From assembly GCF_021378075.1 (NCBI RefSeq), contig NZ_JAJUOS010000008.1:124001-188000 (forward strand): DNA of 64,000 bases. The letters run 5' to 3'. Source of the DNA: Rhodobacter flavimaris. GTDB lineage: Bacteria; Pseudomonadota; Alphaproteobacteria; Rhodobacterales; Rhodobacteraceae. The position numbers and the translations under genes are program-made. Under the pieces are notes generated by a model. That model saw only the letters and a list, made by a program, of their open reading frames with translations. It made no database searches and was not told where the DNA came from. This document shows, piece after piece, positions 8,736 to 17,800 of this stretch. Position 1 is the stretch's first letter; every line of letters starts with the position of its first letter.

Positions 8736-9778
8736 AGATCCTTGTTACCGGTGGTGCGGGGTTCATCGGCTCGGCAGTGGTGCGGCTTGCCATCGCGCGG
8801 GGCCACTCAGTGGTCAATCTCGACGCGCTGACCTATGCCGCCTGCCTCGACAACCTCGCCTCGGTCGCGCAAAGCCCGCGCTATGCGTTCGAGCATGCCG
8901 ACATCCGCGACCCCGCGGCGCTTGAGGCGATCTTTCGCCGCCATACCCCTGATGCCGTGCTGCACCTTGCCGCCGAAAGCCATGTGGATCGCTCTATCGA
9001 CGAGCCGGGCGTGTTCATCGACACGAATGTCACCGGCACGATGATCCTGCTGCAAGCCGCCCGCAGCTATTGGGAACGGTCTGGCCGCCCCGCGCATTTC
9101 CGCTTTCACCATGTCTCGACCGATGAGGTCTTCGGCTCGCTCCCGCCCGACCCGGCGGTGAAATTCACCGAAGATAGACCTTACGATCCGCGCTCACCCT
9201 ATGCGGCGTCCAAGGCCGCGTCGGATCACCTCGTCCACGCCTGGCACGAAACCTACGGCCTGCCGGTGCTGCTGACCAACTGCTCGAACAATTACGGGCC
9301 GTTCCACTTCCCCGAAAAGCTGATCCCAGTGGTGATCCTCAACGCCTTGGCGGGCAAGCCGTTGCCGATCTATGGCACCGGCGCGCAGATCCGCGACTGG
9401 CTTTATGTCGAGGATCACGCCGAGGCGCTCTTGCTGGTGCTTGAACAGGGCCGCCCCGGCCGCAGCTACAATATCGGCGGCGAGAATGAGCGCACGAACC
9501 TCGATCTGGTCCAGACGCTCTGCAAAATCCTCGATGATCGCCGCCCCCGCGCAACGCCCTATGCCGAGCAGATCACCTTTGTCGCCGACCGGCCCGGCCA
9601 TGACGCACGCTACGCCATCGACCCCACGCGCATCCGGACCGAGTTGGGCTGGCGTCCCTCGGTCAGCGTCGAAGAGGGGCTTGCGCGTACCGTGGACTGG
9701 TATCTGACGCACGAAGCCTGGTGGCGCGCACTGCAAACCCGCCGCGGTGTCGGCCAGCGTCTGGGGGTGGTGGCATGA
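8732..9778 (+). CDS. rfbB: dTDP-glucose 4,6-dehydratase
   Basis: RfbB converts dTDP-glucose to dTDP-4-keto-6-deoxyglucose with bound NAD. The 348-residue SDR protein shows the Rossmann motif GGAGFIGSA at the N-terminus, the catalytic STDEVFG segment, YxxxK as YAASKAASD, and the dTDP-binding [17 protein letters not shown] region. It is coupled by 4-base overlaps to rfbC upstream and rfbD downstream. Confidence 0.96.
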   Translation: MKILVTGGAGFIGSAVVRLAIARGHSVVNLDALTYAACLDNLASVAQSPRYAFEHADIRDPAALEAIFRRHTPDAVLHLAAESHVDRSIDEPGVFIDTNVTGTMILLQAARSYWERSGRPAHFRFHHVSTDEVFGSLPPDPAVKFTEDRPYDPRSPYAASKAASDHLVHAWHETYGLPVLLTNCSNNYGPFHFPEKLIPVVILNALAGKPLPIYGTGAQIRDWLYVEDHAEALLLVLEQGRPGRSYNIGGENERTNLDLVQTLCKILDDRRPRATPYAEQITFVADRPGHDARYAIDPTRIRTELGWRPSVSVEEGLARTVDWYLTHEAWWRALQTRRGVGQRLGVVA

Positions 9779-10623
9779 TCCTTGTGTTCGGCAGGACCGG
9801 GCAGGTCGCGCGCGAGTTGCGCCTGCTGTCCCCCGCTGCGCGGTTTCTGGGCCGGGAGGAGGCCGACTTGACCGATCCCGCCGCCTGCGCCGCCGCCATT
9901 CGCGCAATCCGGCCCGTCGCCGTTATCAACGCCGCCGCCTGGACCGCCGTCGATCTGGCAGAGCAGAGCGAAGATATCGCCACCTGCGTCAACGCGATGG
10001 CACCGGGCGCCATGGCGCGGGCCTGCGCGGCGCTGGATATCCCCTTCGTGCATATCTCCTCGGATTACGTCTTCGACGGTACCGGCTGCGATCCCTTCGC
10101 GCCCGAGGCCGCCACCGCGCCGCTCGGCGCCTATGGGCGATCAAAATTGGCGGGCGAAGAGGCTGTGCGCGCCGCCAACGGCTGCCACGCGATCCTGCGC
10201 ACCTCTTGGGTGTTCTCGGCCCATGGCACGAATTTCCTACGCACCATGCTGCGGCTCGGACGTGGGCGTGACGGCGTAAGCGTCGTGGCCGATCAGATCG
10301 GCGGCCCCACCCCCGCCGATGCCATCGCCGCTGCCTGCCTGACGATCGCCCATACGCTGATCCACGATCCCGCGCGCTCGGGCACTTACCACCTGAGCGG
10401 CGCCCCCGATGTCAGCTGGGCCGAGTTCGCCCGCGCCATCATGGATGAGGCCGCCCTGCCCTGCCGCGTGGCCGATATCCCGACCAGCGCCTATCCTACC
10501 CCCGCGCGCCGCCCCGCCAATTCGCGGCTCGACTGTTCCGGGCTTGCCGCCTTCGGCCTTGCCCGGCCTGACTGGCGCGCCGCCCTTTCCCGCATCATTC
10601 CGCAGATCGGAGACCCCGCATGA
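9775..10623 (+). CDS. rfbD: dTDP-4-dehydrorhamnose reductase
   Basis: RfbD performs the final NAD(P)H-dependent reduction giving dTDP-L-rhamnose. The 282-residue protein has the cofactor motif [12 protein letters not shown], the catalytic SSDYVFDG strand and YGRSKLAGE. The start at 9775 sits in the ATGA overlap with rfbB; starting further upstream would add an unrelated proline/arginine-rich leader. Its stop overlaps the rfbA start in the same way. Confidence 0.95.
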   Translation: MILVFGRTGQVARELRLLSPAARFLGREEADLTDPAACAAAIRAIRPVAVINAAAWTAVDLAEQSEDIATCVNAMAPGAMARACAALDIPFVHISSDYVFDGTGCDPFAPEAATAPLGAYGRSKLAGEEAVRAANGCHAILRTSWVFSAHGTNFLRTMLRLGRGRDGVSVVADQIGGPTPADAIAAACLTIAHTLIHDPARSGTYHLSGAPDVSWAEFARAIMDEAALPCRVADIPTSAYPTPARRPANSRLDCSGLAAFGLARPDWRAALSRIIPQIGDPA

Positions 10624-11501
10624 CCAAGCGCAAAGGCATCATCCTCGCCGGTGGATCGGGGACGCGACTCTACCCGATCACCATCGGCATCTCGAAACAG
10701 CTCCTGCCGGTCTATGACAAGCCGATGATCTACTACCCGCTCTCGGCGCTGATGCTGGCGGGTATTCGCGAGATCGCGGTGATCACCACCCCGCAGGATC
10801 AGGAACAGTTCCGCCGCACGCTCGGCGATGGCAGCCAGTGGGGGCTCAGCCTCGAATATATCGTCCAGCCGCGCCCCGAAGGCTTGGCGCAGGCCTATCT
10901 GCTGGCCGAGGACTTCCTCGACGGCGCGCCCTCGGCGCTGGTGCTGGGGGATAATATCTTCTTCGGCCACGGCTTGCAGGAATTGCTGTACCGGGTCAGC
11001 CTGCGTCAGGATGGCGGCACGGTCTTCGGCTACCGCGTCGCCGACCCCGAGCGCTATGGCGTCGTGGCTTTCGACGCCGCGGGTCAGGCCACCGCGCTGA
11101 TCGAGAAACCGGCGCAGCCGCCCTCGCCCTATGCGGTCACCGGGCTCTATTTCCTCGATGGCGACGCGCCGCTGCGCGCGCGCGAGGTGCGCCCCTCTCC
11201 GCGCGGCGAGTTGGAGATTGTCACCCTGCTTGAAGGCTACCTGCGCGAGGGACGCCTGAACGTCGAGCTGATGGGCCGCGGCTATGCCTGGCTCGACACC
11301 GGGACGCATCACAGCCTGCTCGACGCCGGCAATTTCGTGCGCACCCTGCAACAGCGGCAGGGCCAGCAGGTTGGTTGCCTCGAAGAGATCGCCCATACGC
11401 AGGGCTGGGTCGATGACCTCGGCCTGTTGGAGCGCGCGGCGCGTTTCGACAAGAACGATTACGGCCGGTATCTGAGCAGCCTGACGACCCAGATGATGTG
11501 A
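10620..11501 (+). CDS. rfbA: Glucose-1-phosphate thymidylyltransferase
   Basis: RfbA makes dTDP-glucose from dTTP and glucose 1-phosphate, committing carbon to rhamnose. The 293-residue length and the motifs LAGGSGTRLYPIT, KQLLPVYDKPMIYYPLS, LGDNIFFGHG, IEKPAQP and DTGTHHSLLDA are family-typical. It is the last of the four coupled rhamnose genes and is followed 7 bases later by a GT2 glycosyltransferase, probably in the same transcript. Confidence 0.96.
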   Translation: MTKRKGIILAGGSGTRLYPITIGISKQLLPVYDKPMIYYPLSALMLAGIREIAVITTPQDQEQFRRTLGDGSQWGLSLEYIVQPRPEGLAQAYLLAEDFLDGAPSALVLGDNIFFGHGLQELLYRVSLRQDGGTVFGYRVADPERYGVVAFDAAGQATALIEKPAQPPSPYAVTGLYFLDGDAPLRAREVRPSPRGELEIVTLLEGYLREGRLNVELMGRGYAWLDTGTHHSLLDAGNFVRTLQQRQGQQVGCLEEIAHTQGWVDDLGLLERAARFDKNDYGRYLSSLTTQMM

Positions 11502-11508
11502 GGCCGCG

Positions 11509-12435
11509 ATGAGCGCGCCGCATGTCGCGATCCTGATGGCGGTGCGCAACGGCGCACGGCACCTGCCCGCGCAACTCGACAGCATCGCCGGGCAAGAGCA
11601 TACCAATTGGACGCTGCTCGTCAGCGATGACGGATCGCGCGATGGCTCATCTGGGGTCATCTCGGGCTTCGCGCTGCGGGGGCACCGCGTGATCTGTCTT
11701 GATGGACCGCGCCAGGGGGCGGGCGCGAACTTCCTGTCGCTGGTGCGCCGAATGCAGGGCCATGTGCCCGCGAAAAGCTGGCTGGCCTTTGCCGATCAGG
11801 ATGATGTCTGGCTGCCCGACCGACTTGCGCGCGGGATCGCGGCGCTGGAGGGCATCGCGGGCCCCGCGCTTTATTGCAGCCGCACCTGGATCACCGATGA
11901 GCGGCTGGAGCACCGCCGGATTTCCTTGCCATGCCAGCGCCCGCTGGGGTTTCGCAATGCCCTGGTGCAGAATGTGGCGGCGGGAAACACCATTCTTCTC
12001 AACCCTGCGGGCGCCCGTCTGGCCAACGCCGCCGCGCCCGAGGCGGCCCGGATCGTCATGCATGACTGGTGGATCTATCAGCTTCTGTCCGGCGCGGGCG
12101 CTCGGATGGTGCATGACGATCGCCCCGCCCTGCTCTACCGTCAGCACTCCGGCAATGAGATCGGCGCGAATGACGGCGCGGGGGCGAAGCTGCACCGTAT
12201 TGGGCAGTTATTCGCGGGACACTATCGGCAGTGGAACAGCGTGAATGTCGCCGCTCTGAACGCCTCGGCGCATCGCCTGACGCCCGAGAACCGTGCGCTT
12301 TTGTCCGGTTTTACGGATGTGCGGCGCTCACCGCTTTGGCGACGGCCGGGTGCGCTTTGGCGGCTCGGGCTGTATCGTCAGTCGCGTGCAAGCACTGCGG
12401 CGCTTTGGCTTGCGGCAATGCTCGGTCGGCTCTGA
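11509..12435 (+). CDS. GT2 family glycosyltransferase, rhamnosyltransferase-like
   Basis: The 308-residue protein starts with a GT-A nucleotide-binding strand (HVAILMAVRNGARHL), followed by VSDDGSRDGS. The acid-rich ADQDDVWLPDR segment would hold the metal and nucleotide sugar. Its DQDD region is close to that of the two-domain transferase at 1901-4204, so the two may use the same donor; linkage to rfbABCD favours dTDP-rhamnose (inference). No signal peptide is seen; a hydrophobic C-terminal stretch may associate with the membrane. Confidence 0.85.
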   Translation: MSAPHVAILMAVRNGARHLPAQLDSIAGQEHTNWTLLVSDDGSRDGSSGVISGFALRGHRVICLDGPRQGAGANFLSLVRRMQGHVPAKSWLAFADQDDVWLPDRLARGIAALEGIAGPALYCSRTWITDERLEHRRISLPCQRPLGFRNALVQNVAAGNTILLNPAGARLANAAAPEAARIVMHDWWIYQLLSGAGARMVHDDRPALLYRQHSGNEIGANDGAGAKLHRIGQLFAGHYRQWNSVNVAALNASAHRLTPENRALLSGFTDVRRSPLWRRPGALWRLGLYRQSRASTAALWLAAMLGRL

Positions 12436-12537
12436 TCCACCGATCCCCGGAATAATGCACGCAGCGATGGTGCGAAGGGCTGCACAGCCGCGGGTCAGGT
12501 TGTATAGCTGAGGGCAAGGTTTCGAACGGATTATAGA

Positions 12538-13971
12538 ATGAAGATCACGCCCTGCCTTCTTTGCGGTGGTTCCGGCACCCGGCTTTGGCCCCTGTCGCGC
12601 AAATCCTACCCCAAGCAGTTTGCCGCGCTCATCGGTGAGGAAAGCCTGTTTCAGGCCTCGGCGCGAAGGGTCTCGCAACCCATGGGCGGGCTTAGTTTTG
12701 CCGCGCCGCTGACGATCACCAACAACGATTTTCGCTTCATCGTGGCCGAGCAACTGACCGAGGCCGGGATCGACCCCGGCCCGATCCTGATCGAGCCCGA
12801 GGGCCGCAATACCGCCCCCGCCGTGCTGGCCGCTGCCCTTTATCTCGCGCAGACGGACCCCGAGGCGGTCATGCTTGTGGCGCCTTCGGATCACCTGATC
12901 CCCGATACCGCGGCCTTCCTTGCCTCGGTCGGGGCGGGTCTTTCGGCTGTCGCGCGCGGCGATCTGGTCACTTTCGGCATCGCGCCCACCCGCCCCGAGA
13001 CGGGTTACGGCTATCTGCATCTGGGCGCACAGCGCGACAGCTCGGGCCAGCCCATCGCGCTACGCAATTTCGTCGAGAAACCCGATCTGGCGAATGCCGA
13101 GCGGATGCTAGCCGCAGGCGACTACCTTTGGAACGCGGGCATCTTCCTGTTCCGCGTGACGGATATTCTGGCTGCCTTCGAAGCCCATGCGCCGGAACTG
13201 CTGGAACCCGTGCGCCAGTCGGTCACGCAGGCGCGCAGCGATCTGGGCTTTGTGCGGCTCGCGCCCGAGGCTTGGGGCAAGGCGCGCGATATCTCGATCG
13301 ACTATGCGGTGATGGAAAAGGCCCAGAACCTCAGCGTTGTGCCCTTTAGCGGCGCGTGGTCGGACCTTGGCGGATGGGATGCGGTCTGGCGCGAAAGCGG
13401 GCCGGATGCGCGGGGCGTTGTCTGCTCGGACCACGCAACCGCCATCGATTGCGCCGACAGCCTGTTGCGCTCCGAGGCCGAGGGGGTCGAGCTTGTGGGC
13501 ATAGGGCTGGAAAACATCATCGCCGTGGCGATGCAGGACGCGGTTCTGGTCGCCGCCAAGGACCGCGCGCAGGATGTGAAAGATGCCGTCGCCGCCCTCA
13601 AGGCGCGCGGCGCCAAGCAGGCCACGCAATTGCCGCGCGACTATCGCCCCTGGGGCTGGTTCGAAAGCCTCGCGACCGGCGGGCGCTTCCAGGTCAAGCG
13701 TATCGTCGTGCATCCGGGCGCCGCGCTCAGCCTGCAAAGCCACTTTCACCGCTCGGAGCACTGGATCGTGGTCGAGGGCACCGCCGAGGTAACCATCGAC
13801 GACACCACCCGCCTGATCAGCGAGAACCAGTCCGTCTATATCCCGCTTGGCGCGGTGCACCGGATGCGCAACCCCGGCAAGGTGCCGATGGTACTGATCG
13901 AGGTGCAGACCGGCACCTATCTGGGGGAAGATGACATCATCCGATACGAGGATGTCTACGCCCGCAACTGA
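12538..13971 (+). CDS. manC: Bifunctional mannose-1-phosphate guanylyltransferase / mannose-6-phosphate isomerase
   Basis: This 477-residue type II enzyme joins GDP-mannose pyrophosphorylase with a C-terminal cupin isomerase. The N-terminal LCGGSGTRLWPLSRKSYPKQF and the FVEKPDL motif mark the transferase. RPWGWFESL, GAALSLQSHFHRSEHWIVV and GAVHRMRNPG mark the cupin, with the metal-binding His residues retained. With the phosphohexomutase at 4353 it completes fructose-6-P to GDP-mannose. The 102-bp gap upstream suggests its own promoter; no good Shine-Dalgarno is seen directly before the ATG. It converges with mtgA 5 bases downstream. Confidence 0.93.
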   Translation: MKITPCLLCGGSGTRLWPLSRKSYPKQFAALIGEESLFQASARRVSQPMGGLSFAAPLTITNNDFRFIVAEQLTEAGIDPGPILIEPEGRNTAPAVLAAALYLAQTDPEAVMLVAPSDHLIPDTAAFLASVGAGLSAVARGDLVTFGIAPTRPETGYGYLHLGAQRDSSGQPIALRNFVEKPDLANAERMLAAGDYLWNAGIFLFRVTDILAAFEAHAPELLEPVRQSVTQARSDLGFVRLAPEAWGKARDISIDYAVMEKAQNLSVVPFSGAWSDLGGWDAVWRESGPDARGVVCSDHATAIDCADSLLRSEAEGVELVGIGLENIIAVAMQDAVLVAAKDRAQDVKDAVAALKARGAKQATQLPRDYRPWGWFESLATGGRFQVKRIVVHPGAALSLQSHFHRSEHWIVVEGTAEVTIDDTTRLISENQSVYIPLGAVHRMRNPGKVPMVLIEVQTGTYLGEDDIIRYEDVYARN

Positions 13972-13976
13972 TCGCC

Positions 13977-14720
13977 TCAGTCGTCCTCGAAACACATGGC
14001 GCGGCCATCCACGCGGATGGTCTGCGCGCCATCCTCGATCGAGCGCGCGCGGCGCGACACGAAGGACGAGGGTTTCGAGGCCGAGCGATCCTTGGGATCG
14101 GGCAGCACGGCGGCCAGTAGCGCCGCCTGGCGCGGGGTGAGCCGGTCGGGCGTCGTGCGGAAATAGCGGAAGGCCGCCGCGTTGACGCCAAAGACACCCT
14201 CATCGAATTCGGCCACGTTCAGATAGACCTCAAGGATACGCCGCTTGGTCCAGACCGCCTCGACCACCGGGGTCAGCGCGGCCTCCATCGCCTTGCGCAG
14301 CCAGCTGCGGCCCTGCCACAGGAACACGTTCTTCACCACCTGCTGGCTCAGCGTCGAGGCGCCGCGCCCCGAGCCCTCGTCTATCGCCTGACGGATGGCG
14401 CGCATGTCAAAGCCCCAGTGTTCGCAGAAGTTCGCGTCTTCGGCCGCAACGACCGAGCGCGCCATGACCGGAGCGATTTCCTCGATCGGGGTCCATTGCC
14501 GATCGACCCCGCCAAGGCGGCGCGCCTCGGACCAGATGGTGATCGTCGTGGGCGGGTTGATGAAGGAATAAAGCACCACCAGCGCCAGCATCGCCGCGAT
14601 GAAGCCCAGACCGATTCGCGCCGCCCATTTGAATAGCCAGCCAAACAGCGCCCGGTTCTGGGTTTGCTGCCCGCGCGGTTTGCGTTTCGTCTTGCCTGTG
14701 GTGGTTTTCTTCTGCGCCAT
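13977..14720 (-). CDS. mtgA: Monofunctional peptidoglycan glycosyltransferase
   Basis: MtgA polymerises lipid II glycan strands outside the inner membrane. The 247-residue protein has a basic cytoplasmic N-terminus, one membrane segment at about residues 33-54, then a GT51 domain. The catalytic-Glu motif AAEDANFCEHWG is present, as are GASTLSQQVVKN and RKAMEAALTPVVEAVWTKRRILEVYLN. No transpeptidase domain follows. The start at 14720 (MAQKKTTTGK) places the basic residues directly before the membrane anchor. Confidence 0.93.
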   Translation of the reverse strand: MAQKKTTTGKTKRKPRGQQTQNRALFGWLFKWAARIGLGFIAAMLALVVLYSFINPPTTITIWSEARRLGGVDRQWTPIEEIAPVMARSVVAAEDANFCEHWGFDMRAIRQAIDEGSGRGASTLSQQVVKNVFLWQGRSWLRKAMEAALTPVVEAVWTKRRILEVYLNVAEFDEGVFGVNAAAFRYFRTTPDRLTPRQAALLAAVLPDPKDRSASKPSSFVSRRARSIEDGAQTIRVDGRAMCFEDD

Positions 14721-14828
14721 GCCGCCATAAGTCACGGCTGGCCCCTGCTGGTCAAGCCGGTCGCTGCGCACAAGGCGCGCCACCGCCGATCTTGTCCGAA
14801 ACGGGCCGTTTGCCGACGTCCCGAGATG

Positions 14829-14859
14829 AAAAGGGCGAGGCAATCTGCCCCGCCCTTTT
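14829..14859 (-). terminator. Intrinsic terminator after gltB
   Basis: A 9-bp stem (14829-14837 with 14851-14859) ends in four T residues on the minus strand and lies 24 bases past the gltB stop. Its arms are AAAAGGGCG and CGCCCTTTT, so it could also act on the other strand, where no gene needs it. Confidence 0.7.
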
Positions 14860-14882
14860 GCATTCTGACTGCGTGCCTGTGC

Positions 14883-17800
14883 TTACTCGGCCGGCATCGC
14901 CTGCGGCTCGTCGCTCAGCGGGAAGGGCAGATGCACCAGCATCTCCTTCGGGCAGACCTGCAGGAAGTTGGCGCGCTCGGCCTCCCAGTTTTGCAGGATG
15001 TCGCTGGCCTTGCGCGAGCCGGTCTCCTTGGCGTGGCGCTCGATCAGGCCCTTCAGCTGGGCTTCCCAATGCGGGTGGCTGACCGCGCAGGTCACGAGGC
15101 TTTCGAGGTTCATGTAATCCTCGGCCAGCCCGTCCGGGTCATAGAGGTAAGCCATGCCGCCGGTCATGCCCGCACCGAAGTTCGCCCCGATGCGGCCCAG
15201 GATCACCGCGATACCGCCGGTCATGTATTCACAGCCGTTCGAGCCGCAGCCCTCGACCACAACCTTGGCGCCCGAGTTGCGCACACCGAAACGTTCGCCC
15301 GCGCGGCCCGCCGCGAACAGGTGACCGTCGGTCGCACCGTAAAGCACGGTGTTGCCGATGATCGTGTTCTCGCTGGCCACGAGCGGCGAGGCCATCGGCG
15401 GACGCACCACGATGGTGCCGCCCGACAGACCCTTGCCGACGTAGTCGTTCGCGTCACCCGACACCTCGATCTTGAGGCCTGGCGCCGCGAAGGCCCCCAA
15501 CGACTGCCCGCACGAGCCGGTCAACTTCACCGTCAGGTGGTCGGGTTGCAGCGCGTTGCGCATCCCGAAGTTCTTGACGATGTGGCTCGAGGCGCGCGTC
15601 CCGATGGTGCGCAGCGTGTTGCGGACCGCATAGGACAGCTGCATCTTCTCGCCATCTTCGAAGAAGCGGTGACCGTCCTTGATGATCTCGGCATCAAGGG
15701 TATCAGGCACATAGTTGCGCGGCTTCGAGCGGTCGTAGACGATCTTGTCCCAGCCATCGACGGTGATCAACAGCGGGTTCAGGTCGAGGTCGTCGAGGAA
15801 GGCCGAGCCACGGCTGACCTGCGTCAGCAGGTCAGCGCGGCCGATGATCTCGTCCATCGAACGGGCACCGATCGAGGCCAGGATCTCGCGCACTTCCTGG
15901 GCATAGAAGGTGATCAGGTTCACGACCTTGTCCGCCGTGCCGGTGAACTTGGCGCGCAGCGCCGGATCTTGGGTGCAGACGCCCACCGGGCAGGTGTTCG
16001 ACTGGCACTGACGCACCATGATGCAGCCCATCGCGATCAGCGCGGCGGTGCCGATGCCGTATTCCTCGGCGCCCATCATCGCGGCCATGACGATGTCGCG
16101 GCCGGTCCGCAGACCGCCGTCGGTGCGCAGCGTGACGCGGTCACGCAGCTTGTTCATCGCCAGAACCTGATGCGCCTCGGTCAGGCCCATCTCCCATGGC
16201 AGACCCGCGTATTTGATCGAGGTCGCCGGCGAGGCACCCGTGCCGCCGTTGTGGCCCGAGATCAGGATGATATCGGCCTTCGCCTTGGCCACGCCCGCCG
16301 CGATCGTGCCGACGCCCGACGAGGCCACCAGCTTGACCGTCACCTTGCAGCGCGGGTTGATCTGCTTGAGGTCGTAGATCAGCTGCGCAAGGTCTTCGAT
16401 CGAGTAGATGTCGTGGTGCGGCGGCGGCGAGATCAGCGTCACACCCTTGGTCGAGTGGCGCAGACGCGCGATCAGGTCGGTGACCTTCATGCCCGGCAGC
16501 TGGCCGCCCTCGCCCGGTTTTGCGCCTTGGGCCACCTTGATCTCAAGCTCTTCGCAGTGGTTGAGGTATTCGGCGGTCACGCCGAAACGGCCCGAGGCCA
16601 CCTGCTTGATCTTTGCGCTCGGATTGTCGCCGTTCGGCTCCGGCACGAAATGCGCCGGATCCTCGCCACCCTCGCCCGAGTCGGACTTGGCGCCGATGCG
16701 GTTCATGGCAACGTTGAGCAGTTTGTGCGCCTCGGGCGACAGCGCGCCCAGCGACATGCCCGGGGTGACGAAGCGCTTGCGGATCGAGGTGATCGATTCC
16801 ACTTCCTCGATCGGAACCGGCTTGCCGAGCGTCTTGATGTCCAGCAGGTCACGGATATGGATCGGCGGGTTGGCCCGCATCATCGCCGAATACTGCTTCC
16901 ACAGGTCGTAGGAGGCGCGATCACAGGCCGATTGCAGCAGGTGCATCGTCTGCGCTTCCCAGGCGTGCTTTTCACCCGTGCGGCGGGCCTTGTAGAAGCC
17001 GCCGATCGGCATGACGTCCTGGCCGCCCTTCCAGCCCTTGGTGTGCACCTCTTCCAGCTTGTGCTGGATGCCGTGCAGACCGATGCCCGAGATGCGCGAA
17101 TGCATGCCGGGGAAATACTCGGCCACCATGGCGCGCGACAGGCCCACGGCTTCAAAGTTCAGACCGCCGCGATAGGACGAGATGATCGAGATGCCCATCT
17201 TTGACATGATCTTCAGCAGACCCGCGTCGATCGCATCGCGATAGCGGCGCATGTTGTCCACGAGGCTGCCTTCCAGCAGGCCGCGCTCGATCCGGTCGGC
17301 GATTGAGTCCTGCGCCAGGTAGGCGTTGACCGTCGTCGCGCCCGAACCGATCAGAACCGCGAAATAGTGGCTGTCGATGCACTCGGCCGAGCGCACGTTG
17401 ATCGAGGTGAAGGTGCGCAGGCCCTTGCGGGTCAGCCACGAATGCACCGCCGAGGTCGCAAGGATCATCGGCATGGCGACCCTGTCGGCGCCCTGATGCT
17501 CATCGGTCAGCACGATATGCAGTGCGCCCGAACGCACCGCATCCTCGGCCTCGGCGCGGATACGCTCCAGCCCCTCGCGCAGGGCTTCCTGATCGGCATT
17601 GGCCGGGAAGGTGCAGTCGATGATCGCCACGGAATCACCGAACTGCTTGAACATCTGTTCATATTCGGCGTTCGCGATGAACGGGCTTTCGAGGCTGAGG
17701 ATCTCGGTCTGGCTGCTGTCTTCGTCGAGCACGTTCTTGAGGTTGCCGAACCGCGTCTTGAGCGACATCACGCGGCTTTCGCGCAACGAGTCGATCGGCG

